The translations under genes and the position numbers were made by a program. Source: Mixta intestinalis (GTDB taxonomy: Bacteria; Pseudomonadota; Gammaproteobacteria; Enterobacterales; Enterobacteriaceae). Taken from it: a stretch of 64,000 nt of DNA. Every line of letters begins with the position of its first letter. Within the stretch, counting starts at the first letter, position 1. The stretch lies in contig NZ_CP028271.1 in NCBI RefSeq assembly GCF_009914055.1, positions 2,728,001-2,792,000 on the forward strand. The letters run 5' to 3'. This document shows, piece by piece, positions 26,788 to 36,184 of the stretch. The notes below the pieces were generated by a model. That model was not told where the DNA came from and did no database searches. It saw nothing but the letters and a program-made list of their open reading frames with translations.

Positions 26788-26863
26788 TAGTTTTTCCTCA
26801 GTACAAGTTAAGCTAAAACTCAGACAAACAGCGCGCGGATCTGCGCGCACCGTTATGAAACTC

Positions 26864-28501
26864 TTACTTCACTTGATGCTTCTGGTACTCGCTTGCCGCC
26901 TTAACAAAGCCAGCAAAGAGCGGGTGACCATCACGCGGCGTTGAGGTAAATTCCGGATGGAACTGACACGCAACAAACCACGGGTGGTTCGGATTTTCAA
27001 TAATTTCAACCAGCTGATTATCACCGGAGCGCCCTGCGATACGCAGACCGGCCGCTTCGATAGGTTTCAGCAGCATGTTGTTGACTTCGTAACGATGACG
27101 ATGACGCTCAACAATGGTTTCGGAGCCGTAGAGCTGGCGTACCAGGCTGTTTTCCGTCAGCTGGCACTGCTGGCTACCGAGACGCATGGTGCCGCCCAGA
27201 TCGCTCTGTTCGCTGCGTACTTCCACATTGCCGTTTTCATCACGCCATTCGGTGATTAACGCCACCACCGGATATTTACAGTCTGGCACAAATTCGGTGG
27301 AGTTGGCGTCCGCCATGCCGACAACGTTACGGGCAAATTCCATCAGCGCTACCTGCATTCCCAGGCAGATGCCGAGATAGGGAATGTTATTTTCACGTGC
27401 GTACTGAGCGGTCAAAATTTTGCCTTCAATACCGCGCGGGCCGAAGCCGCCTGGCACCAGAATCGCATCCAGGCCTTTTAATACTTCCACACCGCGAGAT
27501 TCTACATCCTGCGAATCAATTAGCTTGATGTTTACCGTAACGCGATTTTTCAGGCCGCCATGCTTCAACGCTTCGATGACTGATTTGTACGCATCCGGCA
27601 GTTCAACATATTTACCCACCATACCGATGGTAACTTCACCGCCCGGATTAGCCTCTTCGTAGACGACCTGCTCCCATTCGGCGAGATTCGCTTCCGGCAC
27701 GTTCAGGCTGAATCGTTTACAAATATAATCGTCCAGCCCCTGTGATTTCAACAGTGCAGGAATTTTATAGATAGAATCAACGTCTTTCAGCGAGATAACC
27801 GCTTTCTCCGGTACGTTACAGAACAGTGCAATTTTTGCGCGTTCGTTGGCCGGTACGGCACGATCGGATCGGCAGATCAGTACATCCGGCTGGATCCCGA
27901 TAGAGAGCAGCTCTTTTACCGAGTGCTGAGTAGGCTTGGTTTTTACTTCACCCGCCGCGGCCATGTAGGGAACCAGCGTCAGATGCAGATAGAGAGTGTG
28001 TTCGCGTCCTACATCAACCGCCATCTGGCGGATAGCCTCAAGGAACGGCAGCGATTCGATGTCACCGACGGTACCGCCGATTTCCACCAGCACGACGTCA
28101 TGGCCTTCGCCGCCTTCGATGATGCGTTCTTTGATGGCATTAGTGATGTGCGGAATGACCTGAATGGTCGCGCCAAGGTAGTCGCCACGACGTTCTTTGC
28201 GCAGCACCTCAGAATAGATGCGGCCAGTGGTAAAGTTATTGCGACGCGTCATTTTGGTACGAATGAAGCGTTCGTAGTGACCTAAATCGAGATCGGTTTC
28301 AGCGCCATCGTCGGTAACAAATACTTCACCGTGCTGAGTGGGGCTCATGGTACCCGGATCGACGTTGATGTACGGGTCCAGCTTCATGATGGTCACGTTC
28401 AGGCCACGCGCCTCAAGAATGGCTGCGAGGGAGGCTGCGGCAATGCCTTTACCCAGAGAGGATACGACCCCGCCGGTCACAAAAATATAGTTCGTTGTCA
28501 T
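26864..28501 (-). CDS. pyrG: CTP synthase
   Basis: A 545-residue glutamine-dependent enzyme converting UTP to CTP, the length of E. coli PyrG. The N-terminal synthetase domain begins TNYIFVTGGVVSSLGKGI with the P-loop-like GGVVSSLGKG. The class I amidotransferase domain (from ~290) has the nucleophile Cys in GICLGMQ and the His/Glu of ACQFHPEF. It lies 76 bases upstream of eno, the conserved pyrG-eno pair. Confidence 0.98.
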   Translation of the reverse strand: MTTNYIFVTGGVVSSLGKGIAAASLAAILEARGLNVTIMKLDPYINVDPGTMSPTQHGEVFVTDDGAETDLDLGHYERFIRTKMTRRNNFTTGRIYSEVLRKERRGDYLGATIQVIPHITNAIKERIIEGGEGHDVVLVEIGGTVGDIESLPFLEAIRQMAVDVGREHTLYLHLTLVPYMAAAGEVKTKPTQHSVKELLSIGIQPDVLICRSDRAVPANERAKIALFCNVPEKAVISLKDVDSIYKIPALLKSQGLDDYICKRFSLNVPEANLAEWEQVVYEEANPGGEVTIGMVGKYVELPDAYKSVIEALKHGGLKNRVTVNIKLIDSQDVESRGVEVLKGLDAILVPGGFGPRGIEGKILTAQYARENNIPYLGICLGMQVALMEFARNVVGMADANSTEFVPDCKYPVVALITEWRDENGNVEVRSEQSDLGGTMRLGSQQCQLTENSLVRQLYGSETIVERHRHRYEVNNMLLKPIEAAGLRIAGRSGDNQLVEIIENPNHPWFVACQFHPEFTSTPRDGHPLFAGFVKAASEYQKHQVK

Positions 28502-28548
28502 GCTGAACCTGAGAGTTGAGGTTTAAAGACGGTGGAATAACCAGGACG

Positions 28549-28584
28549 GGAAAACAGTATACCGGATTCACCTCCCCCCTACAA
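28549..28584 (-). promoter_or_regulatory. Sigma-70 promoter of pyrG
   Basis: Read leftward: -35 TTGTAG (complement of 28579-28584), a 17-base spacer and -10 TATACT (complement of 28556-28561). Transcription would start near 28549, leaving a leader of about 48 bases before the pyrG ATG. The spacer is G-rich. Confidence 0.65.
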
Positions 28585-28784
28585 TTGATCATTCTCCGCC
28601 GCCGCGACTGCTCGTGACGGCATACCTTAACGAAGCCGATCGCAAAAAGGGTTGATTTGCATCATGAGCGATACGCATTTTTCATCAAAAGCTGAAACGA
28701 GTAAGCGAAAAGCTGTTTTGCCGGGGTGATGTAATATTTTATGCTGGCAAATCACGGGCCAACGGCGGAACGGCATAAATCCGT

Positions 28785-28824
28785 CCTGGAGCCTCCGCGT
28801 CAGGGATGACGCGGAGGCTCCAGG
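28785..28824. repeat. Perfect 18-bp inverted repeat in the mazG-pyrG gap
   Basis: CCTGGAGCCTCCGCGTCA (28785-28802) and TGACGCGGAGGCTCCAGG (28807-28824) pair perfectly around a GGGA loop, with imperfect pairing extending a few bases outward. No T-run follows on either strand. The GC-rich long stem without a U-tract resembles a REP/BIME-type intergenic palindrome more than an intrinsic terminator. The surrounding gap (28502-28921) also holds the pyrG promoter and a direct repeat, and no gene. Confidence 0.7.
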
Positions 28825-28875
28825 GATGGATTGACGACGTCTTTACGTCGCGGCCTTTCTCCCGCTGACGGCAAC

Positions 28876-28902
28876 GGAGCGGTTTTTCGAGGAGCGGTTT
28901 TT
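28876..28902. repeat. Direct repeat of a 12-mer beside mazG
   Basis: GGAGCGGTTTTT occurs at 28876-28887 and again at 28891-28902, 3 bases apart. It lies 20 bases past the mazG stop codon. The role is unknown; slippage is a possible origin. Confidence 0.6.
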
Positions 28903-28921
28903 AAACCCAATAATCCCTAAA

Positions 28922-29719
28922 TTACTTACCGGACGCCTTCTCACCGGCTTTCACCTGCTGCCAGGCGGCCTCCATCTGATCCAGTGACGCCTCGTTCATC
29001 GCCAACCCTTGCGCGGCAATAATCTGCTCAACCTGACGAAAACGACGCTCAAACTTCACGTTCGCCTTCTGCAAAGCCGTCTCCGCCCTGGTGCCCAAAT
29101 GCCGCGCCAGATTCACAGTAGCGAACAGCAAATCGCCGACTTCCTCTTCCAGCCTGGCCTCATCGACTACCGCCTGCTGCGCCTCGTGCATCACCTCATC
29201 AATCTCTTCATGCACCTTATCCACCACCGGCCCCAGCGAGGTCCAGTCGAAACCGACATTATGACAGCGCTTCTGAATCTTCTGGGCGCGCATCAGCGCG
29301 GGCAGCGCATGCGGAATATCATCCAGCGCTGAATGCTGCGCCTTCTCCGCCCGCTCCTGCTGCTTAATGTCTTCCCAGTTACGCAGCGCCTCCTCGCTTC
29401 CCGCCACCTGCGCATCGGCAAAAATATGTGGATGACGCCGCTCCAGCTTATCGGCGATGCCGCGACAGATATCGTCGAAATTAAAACGCCCCTCCTCCTC
29501 TGCCATCCGGGCGTAAAACACCACCTGAAACAGCAGATCGCCTAACTCAGCACGCAAATCTTCATAATCCTCACGCTGGATGGCGTCGAGTACCTCATAG
29601 GTTTCTTCCAGCGTATAAGGGGCGATAGTGGCGTAAGTTTGCTGACGATCCCAGGGGCAGCCATGCTGCGGATCGCGCAGGTTCTGCATAATCGTCAGCA
29701 GACGGTCAAGAGCAGTCAT
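28922..29719 (-). CDS. mazG: Nucleoside triphosphate pyrophosphohydrolase MazG
   Basis: A 265-residue enzyme (E. coli 263) with two tandem MazG domains hydrolysing NTPs to NMP and pyrophosphate. The first (~30-105) holds the metal-binding ETYEVLDAIQ and ELGDLLFQVVFYARM helices. The second (~165-240) holds HEEIDEVMHEA and EEEVGDLLFATVNLAR. In E. coli MazG lowers ppGpp and counters relA effects; relA is the next gene upstream, 66 bases away. A toxin-antitoxin pair (mazEF) that sits between them in E. coli is absent. Confidence 0.97.
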   Translation of the reverse strand: MTALDRLLTIMQNLRDPQHGCPWDRQQTYATIAPYTLEETYEVLDAIQREDYEDLRAELGDLLFQVVFYARMAEEEGRFNFDDICRGIADKLERRHPHIFADAQVAGSEEALRNWEDIKQQERAEKAQHSALDDIPHALPALMRAQKIQKRCHNVGFDWTSLGPVVDKVHEEIDEVMHEAQQAVVDEARLEEEVGDLLFATVNLARHLGTRAETALQKANVKFERRFRQVEQIIAAQGLAMNEASLDQMEAAWQQVKAGEKASGK

Positions 29720-29785
29720 AGTAAAACCTTAATGAAAATAAGCGGATACCGGCATGAACGTAACAGGCGCGTTCATGCCGGTCAA

Positions 29786-32017
29786 TTAATGAAGACGCCG
29801 GGCGTCGATGATATCAGGCACCTGATTCAGACGCGCCAGCACGCGCCCCAGTACCTGCTGATTGTAAATCTCAATATCCATATCAATGGTTGCCAGCTGC
29901 TTACGCGTATCGCTGCGGCTCGATACGCCCAGAACATTAACCTTCTCATTGGCAAGAATGGTGGTAATGTCGCGCAGCAGCCCGCTGCGATCGTTAGCTG
30001 TCACGCGCACCACCAGCGAATATCCGCTGGAGTAACTCTCACCCCATACCGCATCAACAATACGCTCCGGCGCATGCGACATCAGTTCCGCCAGCTGATC
30101 GCAATCGGCACGATGGATAGAAATACCGCGCCCCTGGGTGATAAAGCCCACGATATCGTCGCCCGGAATCGGCTGACAGCAACGGGCAATATGGTGCATC
30201 AGATTACCTACGCCCTCGACCACCACACGCCCGCTCTCTTTACCAGAGCGCGGTGGCGTATGGGATTTTTGCGTTAGCTGACGCAGCGCCTCGCGATCTT
30301 CCTCCTCGGCGCTCGGCTTATTCAGCTTTGCCTGTAGAAAATTCACCATCTGATTAAGACGAATATCGCCGCCGCCGATCGCCGCCAGCAGCTCATCCAG
30401 CGTGGTCACGTTATAGCGCGGCAGCAGCAGCTTCTCTGCCTCTTTCAGGCTGATATCCAGATGGCTTAGCTCGTTATCGAGGATCTGACGCCCCGCCACG
30501 ATATTCTTATCGCGATCCTGCTTGCGGAACCAGGCGTGGATCTTTGAGCGCCCGCGGCTGGTGGTCACATAGCCAAGATTGGGGTTCAGCCAGTCGCGGC
30601 TGGGGTTCGGCTGCTTCTGGGTAATAATCTCAATCTGATCGCCCATTTGCAGCTGATAGGTAAAGGGCACGATGCGCCCGCCGATTTTGGCACCGATACA
30701 GCGGTGACCAATATCGCTGTGAATATGATAGGCGAAATCAAGCGGCGTCGAACCAGCCGGAAGATCGACCACGTCGCCTTTTGGCGTAAACACGTAGACA
30801 CGATCGTCAAAGACCTGACTGCGCACTTCCTCCAGCAGCTCACCGGTATCCGCCATCTCTTCCTGCCAGGCGATCAGCTTACGCAGCCAGGCAATGCGTT
30901 CCTCGTGTCCCTGAGCGCCGCGCGTCTGACCGCCGGAACCCTCTTTATATTTCCAGTGCGCGGCAACGCCCAGCTCCGCATCTTCATGCATCTGCCGCGT
31001 ACGGATCTGTATCTCCACCGTTTTACCACCCGGCCCTAATACCACGGTATGGATCGACTGATAGCCGTTTGGTTTCGGGTTTGCTACGTAATCATCAAAC
31101 TCATCCGGCAGATGGCGATAAAGCGTATGCACAATGCCCAGCGCGCCGTAGCAATCCTGCAGGCGCTCGGCAACTATACGCACCGCACGCACGTCAAACA
31201 ACTCATCGAATGCCAGCGACTTCTTCTGCATCTTGCGCCAGATGCTGTAGATATGTTTTGGACGACCGTAAACTTCCGCCTTCACGCCTTCACGCGCCAT
31301 TTCCGCCCGCAGGCTCTCGACGAAAGATTCAATATACTGTTCGCGATCGATGCGGCGCTCGTGCAGTAGCCGGGCAATGCGCTTGTATTCGTCAGGATGA
31401 AGATAGCGGAAGCAAAAATCCTCCAGCTCCCACTTCAGCTGACCGATACCGAGACGGTTAGCCAGCGGCGCATAGATATTGGTACATTCTTTGGCCGCCA
31501 GTACACGCTCATCTTCCGGCGCATCCTTCATCTCACGCAGATGGGCGATACGTTCTGCCAGCTTGATCACCACGCAGCGGAAATCTTCCACCATCGCCAG
31601 CAGCATCCGGCGGACGTTATCCACCTGCTCAGAGGCCATCGAATCGTTATGAATGGCTTTCAGCTGGCGGATGGCGTCCATATCGCGCACGCCATGCACC
31701 AGCGAAACGATCGCCTTGCCGAAGGTCTCTTCCAGCGTCTCTTCAGAAACCACATTGGCATCCGCCAGCGGGAACACCAGCGCGGCACGCAGAGTATCGT
31801 TATCCATACTGAGCATTGAGAGAATTTCCACCATCTCAATGCCGCGCCATAACAGCAGCGACTGCTCAGGATGCGACTGCGTGGCAGCCTCACAGTAGCG
31901 CCAGGTATCGGCCAGACGTTCACTTGATTGCGGATTAACGATCCCCAGGCTGGTGATCCATTGATCGAGCGCGAACTCGCCAGCCGTATTCAAATGTGCG
32001 CTTCTTACCGCAACCAT
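29786..32017 (-). CDS. relA: GTP pyrophosphokinase RelA
   Basis: A 743-residue ribosome-associated (p)ppGpp synthetase of the stringent response (E. coli 744). Domains in order: pseudo-hydrolase HD domain (~1-190, lacking the intact HD pair), synthetase (~220-380, with YGRPKHIYSIWRKMQKK and the acidic DEFDDYVANPKPNGYQS), TGS (DRVYVFTPKGDVVDLPAGST), helical, zinc-finger (IARCCQPIPGDDIVGF) and C-terminal ACT/RRM (RSGLLRDITTILANEKVNV). An open frame extends to 32209, but the start at 32017 follows AGGAGAGGTT and gives the family N-terminus MVAVRSAH. Confidence 0.98.
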   Translation of the reverse strand: MVAVRSAHLNTAGEFALDQWITSLGIVNPQSSERLADTWRYCEAATQSHPEQSLLLWRGIEMVEILSMLSMDNDTLRAALVFPLADANVVSEETLEETFGKAIVSLVHGVRDMDAIRQLKAIHNDSMASEQVDNVRRMLLAMVEDFRCVVIKLAERIAHLREMKDAPEDERVLAAKECTNIYAPLANRLGIGQLKWELEDFCFRYLHPDEYKRIARLLHERRIDREQYIESFVESLRAEMAREGVKAEVYGRPKHIYSIWRKMQKKSLAFDELFDVRAVRIVAERLQDCYGALGIVHTLYRHLPDEFDDYVANPKPNGYQSIHTVVLGPGGKTVEIQIRTRQMHEDAELGVAAHWKYKEGSGGQTRGAQGHEERIAWLRKLIAWQEEMADTGELLEEVRSQVFDDRVYVFTPKGDVVDLPAGSTPLDFAYHIHSDIGHRCIGAKIGGRIVPFTYQLQMGDQIEIITQKQPNPSRDWLNPNLGYVTTSRGRSKIHAWFRKQDRDKNIVAGRQILDNELSHLDISLKEAEKLLLPRYNVTTLDELLAAIGGGDIRLNQMVNFLQAKLNKPSAEEEDREALRQLTQKSHTPPRSGKESGRVVVEGVGNLMHHIARCCQPIPGDDIVGFITQGRGISIHRADCDQLAELMSHAPERIVDAVWGESYSSGYSLVVRVTANDRSGLLRDITTILANEKVNVLGVSSRSDTRKQLATIDMDIEIYNQQVLGRVLARLNQVPDIIDARRLH

Positions 32018-32045
32018 AACCTCTCCTGGCAACCTGTAAAAATAC

Positions 32046-33362
32046 TTACGTTTTACTGAATAACACCATGGATTCCAGGTGGCTCGTCTGCGGAAACATA
32101 TCGAGCATCGCCACCCTTTCCAGGCGATAACCGGCTGACAGCAGCACCTGACTGTCCCGGGCAAGTGTAGTTGGGTTACAGGAAACATAGACCACGCGTT
32201 GTGGCGCAAGTTTAGCGATATGTTGCATTACGCCGCCCGCACCCGCACGCGCGGGGTCCAGTAACACCTTATCAAAACCGTGCGCCGCCCAGGGCTGACG
32301 CGTTACATCTTCTTCCAGGTTCTCATGAAAAAAAATGATGTTTTCCAGACCATTCAGCTGGGCATTATACGCACCTCGTGCAGTTAAAGCTGCTACGCCC
32401 TCCACACCCACAACATTTGTTGCAATTTTTGCAGCCGGAAGCGTGAAATTGCCCATGCCGCAAAAGAGATCGAGCAGGCGATCCTGCGGCTGTAAATCGA
32501 GCCATTCCAGCGCTTTCGCCACCATTTTCTGGTTTACCGCGTCGTTAACCTGAATAAAATCGCGCGGGTTAAAGGTTAACGTAAGCTGATGGGAAAGATA
32601 ATAGGGTTGCTCACCGCTTACCTGTTCCGTCCGATCGCTGTCTGGTGCCAGAAACAGCGCCAGACCGTGCTGATGCGAAAACTGTTCCAGTTTTTGCCGA
32701 TCTGCGGCGCTTAGCGGATCGAGGTGGCGCAGCACCATCAGCGGGCCGTTATCTGCCCGCACCAGCTCAACGTGCCCCAGCCGCCGTACCGCCTGTAGTG
32801 ATGAAAGGCAATCCCTTAACGGCACCAGCAACTTTTCCAGTTCAGGCTGCAAAATGGGGCAACAGTCGATCGAAACCAGGTCGTTAGAGGCAACTTTACG
32901 AAACCCCATCTGCAAGGTTTGCGTTTTTGCCTGATATTGCAGGCCGAGACGAGCGCGGCGGCGATAGCCATAGGCGCTGTCGCCAATAATTTCATCCACC
33001 GTGGTTTGCTGCCCGGTTTCACGCGTCAGCAGATGAGCCAGCGCGTTGGCCTTGCTCTGCTGTTGTAGCGCCTGAGAGGCATGCTGCTGCTGGCAGCCGC
33101 CACAGGTGGTAAACCAGGGGCAGCGCGGCGTCACCCGCTCCGGGCTGGGCTGCAAAATACGCTGCGCCCGTCCGCGAGCGAACTGCCGTTTATCCTCCTG
33201 CAATACCACTTCTACCTGCTCGCCCGGCAGCGCACCGCTGACGAACAGCGTTTTGCCCTGATGACGTGCCACACCCTGCCCGAAGGCATCAAGTTCGTGA
33301 ATAGTGACGGTTATTGTCTGCCGGGTCGTCACACGCCGTTTTGCAGAGTAGAATTGCGCCAT
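32046..33362 (-). CDS. rlmD: 23S rRNA (uracil-1939-C5)-methyltransferase RlmD
   Basis: A 438-residue iron-sulfur methyltransferase (formerly RumA) making m5U1939 in 23S rRNA. It has an N-terminal TRAM domain, cluster cysteines in CPWFTTCGGCQQQHA and DCCPILQP, the SAM site LLDLFCGMGNFTLP and the catalytic Cys in VYVSCNPTTLARD. The start at 33362 gives MAQFYSAKRR as in E. coli; the frame extends further upstream to 33443. Divergent from barA, as in E. coli. Confidence 0.97.
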   Translation of the reverse strand: MAQFYSAKRRVTTRQTITVTIHELDAFGQGVARHQGKTLFVSGALPGEQVEVVLQEDKRQFARGRAQRILQPSPERVTPRCPWFTTCGGCQQQHASQALQQQSKANALAHLLTRETGQQTTVDEIIGDSAYGYRRRARLGLQYQAKTQTLQMGFRKVASNDLVSIDCCPILQPELEKLLVPLRDCLSSLQAVRRLGHVELVRADNGPLMVLRHLDPLSAADRQKLEQFSHQHGLALFLAPDSDRTEQVSGEQPYYLSHQLTLTFNPRDFIQVNDAVNQKMVAKALEWLDLQPQDRLLDLFCGMGNFTLPAAKIATNVVGVEGVAALTARGAYNAQLNGLENIIFFHENLEEDVTRQPWAAHGFDKVLLDPARAGAGGVMQHIAKLAPQRVVYVSCNPTTLARDSQVLLSAGYRLERVAMLDMFPQTSHLESMVLFSKT

Positions 33363-33454
33363 AGTGGAATAAGATCTCTGAATAATTGCTACGCGAAGTG
33401 ACGCCTGCTTTGCCGCATCACCGCCCGTAGGGAATTGTCTCATACCGGACTATC

Positions 33455-36184
33455 ATGACCAAATACAGCCTGCGGGCAAGGATGATGATTTTAATACTGG
33501 CACCGACCCTGATGATTGGTCTGCTGCTCAGTACATTTTTTGTAGTGCATCGCTATAATGAGCTACAGCGACAGCTGGTGGATGCGGGCGCGAATATTAT
33601 CGAGCCGCTGGCCGTTTCCAGTGAATACGGCATGACCTTCCACAGTCGCGAATCGGTACGGCAGCTGGTCAGCCTGCTGCATCGTCGTCATTCCGATATC
33701 GTGCGCGCCATTACGGTATTTGACGATAAAAATCAGATTTTCGTTACCTCCAACTATAACCTTAATCAAAACCAACTGCGCCTGCCCGATGGCACCAGCC
33801 TGCCAAGCCTGACGATGATTGAGCGCCACGGCAATGCGATGGTGCTGCGCACGCCGGTAGTTTCTGAAAGCTACTATCCCGATGAATCACCGGGGCGAGA
33901 TGCCAAGCCAACCGGCAATCCGCTGGGCTATGTGGCGATCGAGCTGGATTTACAGTCGGTCAGACTACAGCAATATAAAGAGATCTTTGTTTCCACCCTG
34001 CTGCTGCTGTTCTGTCTCTGCATCGCCATGATGTTCGCCTATCGGCTGATGCGCGATGTCACCGGGCCGATCCGCAATATGGTCAGCACCGTAGATCGCA
34101 TTCGTCGTGGTCAGCTCGACAGCCGGGTGGAGGGCTATATGCTGGGTGAGCTGGATATGCTGAAAAACGGCATCAACGCCATGGCGATGTCGTTAACCGC
34201 CTACCACGAAGAGATGCAGCAAAATATCGATCAGGCGACCTCCGATCTGCGCGAAACGCTGGAGCAAATGGAGATCCAAAACGTCGAGCTGGATCTGGCG
34301 AAACGACGCGCTCAGGAAGCGGCGCGCATCAAGTCCGAGTTCCTCGCCAATATGTCGCACGAGCTACGTACCCCGCTTAACGGCGTTATCGGCTTTACGC
34401 GCCAGACGCTGAAAACGCCGCTCACCTCTACCCAGCGCGACTATCTGCATACCATTGAGCGCTCAGCTAATAATCTGCTCAGCATCATTAATGACGTGCT
34501 CGATTTCTCCAAGCTGGAGGCGGGCAAGCTGGTGCTGGAGTCAACGCCTTTCCCGCTGCGCGCCACGCTGGATGAAACCCTGGTCCTGCTGGCCCCTTCG
34601 GCCCACGATAAAGGGCTGGAGCTGACCATCAACGTTCAGAGTGAAGTACCGGACAATGTGATTGGCGATCCGCTACGTTTACAGCAGATACTGACCAACC
34701 TGATCGGCAACGCGGTGAAGTTTACCGAACGCGGCAATATCGATATTCGCGTTGAAAAACGCAGCCTGAGCAACAACAGCGTCGAACTGGAAGTTCAGGT
34801 ACATGACAGCGGTATTGGTATTGCGGAACGGCAGCAGTCGCAGCTGTTCCAGGCATTCCGTCAGGCCGACGCCAGCATTTCGCGTCGCCACGGCGGCACC
34901 GGGCTTGGCCTGGTGATTACGCAAAAACTGGTCAACGAAATGGGCGGCGAAATTGCCTTTCACAGCCGCCTGAATCAGGGATCGACCTTCTGGTTCCACG
35001 TCAGCCTGTCGCTAAACCCTAACGCTGCCAGCGATCCGCGCGCGCTGGACGATCTGCGCGGTAAGCGGCTCGCCTATGTTGAAGCTAATCCGGCGGCGGC
35101 GCAGGCGGCGCTGGATATGCTGAGCACCACGCCATTGCAGGTCAGCTACAGCCTGACGCTGGAAGGGTTGACGGAACCACGCTATGACATACTGCTGGTG
35201 GGGCTGCCTGTCAGCCAGCGCGCCGAGAGCATTACTTCGCAGGCGTTTATCAACAGCCTGACCGCGCGCGCCGACTGCGTAATCATGGCGCTACCCAGCC
35301 AGATATTGCTGCAGGCGGAACAGCTAAAAAGTAACGGCATCGACGCCTGCCTGTGCAAACCGGTCACCCGTACACGGCTTATCCCGATTATGCTCGATCT
35401 GCATGCACGCAAGCTGTATGACCTGCCCGCTCGTGCCCGTCTGCCGCTCACGGTGATGGCGGTGGATGATAATCCTGCCAATCTGAAACTGATCGGCGCA
35501 CTGCTGGAAGAACAGGTAGAAAATATCGTGCTGTGTGACAGCGGTGAAAAAGCTATAGCGCTGGCGAAGCAGCAGGCGCTGGATATCATCCTGATGGATA
35601 TTCAGATGCCGGAAATCGATGGCATCCGCGCCAGCGAACTGATTCGCGAACTGCCCGAGCACGTAAATACGCCGATTATCGCCGTCACCGCCCACACCAT
35701 TGACGGTGAACGTGAACGTTTAATTAAAGCAGGCATGAATGATTACCTCGCCAAGCCGATTGATGAGGTCAAACTAAGCCATTTGCTGGCGCGTTACTCC
35801 TCTCCGCTCCAGCAGCCAACGCTGGAGGCACCGGTGATTTCTCCCTCTCTAGACTGGCAGCTGGCGCTGCACCAGGCCGCTAATAAACCTGAACTGGCGC
35901 GCGATCTGCTGCAAATGCTGCTCGATTTCCTGCCGGAAGTGCGTGAACAGGTGGAACAGAGCCTGGCGGAAAATCGTCAGCACGGACTGCGGGAAATTAT
36001 TCATAAGCTGCACGGCAGCGCCAGCTACAGCGGCGTCCCACGCATGAAGCAACTTTGCCGGCAAATTGAACAGAGCCTGCGGCTAAGTGGCGATGTCGCC
36101 TCGCTGGAGCCGGAGCTGTTAGAACTGCTGGATGAGATGGAGAATGTGGCGCAGGAAGCGCGCCACATATTGAGTCAGGCCTGA
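33455..36184 (+). CDS. barA: Hybrid sensor histidine kinase BarA
   Basis: A 909-residue tripartite kinase (E. coli 918) that phosphorylates the response regulator UvrY and so controls Csr small RNAs. Layout: membrane segment ~9-30, periplasmic domain to ~166, second membrane segment ~170-195, HAMP, HisKA with His302 in NMSHELRTPLNG, HATPase (IGNAVKFTERG, HGGTGLGL), a degenerate receiver-like stretch ~530-645, a true receiver with Asp715 in LMDIQMPEIDG, and a C-terminal HPt domain with His850 in HKLHGSAS. All relay residues are present. Its target csrB lies about 11 kb away. The last 10 bases overlap the convergent garK. Confidence 0.97.
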   Translation: MTKYSLRARMMILILAPTLMIGLLLSTFFVVHRYNELQRQLVDAGANIIEPLAVSSEYGMTFHSRESVRQLVSLLHRRHSDIVRAITVFDDKNQIFVTSNYNLNQNQLRLPDGTSLPSLTMIERHGNAMVLRTPVVSESYYPDESPGRDAKPTGNPLGYVAIELDLQSVRLQQYKEIFVSTLLLLFCLCIAMMFAYRLMRDVTGPIRNMVSTVDRIRRGQLDSRVEGYMLGELDMLKNGINAMAMSLTAYHEEMQQNIDQATSDLRETLEQMEIQNVELDLAKRRAQEAARIKSEFLANMSHELRTPLNGVIGFTRQTLKTPLTSTQRDYLHTIERSANNLLSIINDVLDFSKLEAGKLVLESTPFPLRATLDETLVLLAPSAHDKGLELTINVQSEVPDNVIGDPLRLQQILTNLIGNAVKFTERGNIDIRVEKRSLSNNSVELEVQVHDSGIGIAERQQSQLFQAFRQADASISRRHGGTGLGLVITQKLVNEMGGEIAFHSRLNQGSTFWFHVSLSLNPNAASDPRALDDLRGKRLAYVEANPAAAQAALDMLSTTPLQVSYSLTLEGLTEPRYDILLVGLPVSQRAESITSQAFINSLTARADCVIMALPSQILLQAEQLKSNGIDACLCKPVTRTRLIPIMLDLHARKLYDLPARARLPLTVMAVDDNPANLKLIGALLEEQVENIVLCDSGEKAIALAKQQALDIILMDIQMPEIDGIRASELIRELPEHVNTPIIAVTAHTIDGERERLIKAGMNDYLAKPIDEVKLSHLLARYSSPLQQPTLEAPVISPSLDWQLALHQAANKPELARDLLQMLLDFLPEVREQVEQSLAENRQHGLREIIHKLHGSASYSGVPRMKQLCRQIEQSLRLSGDVASLEPELLELLDEMENVAQEARHILSQA

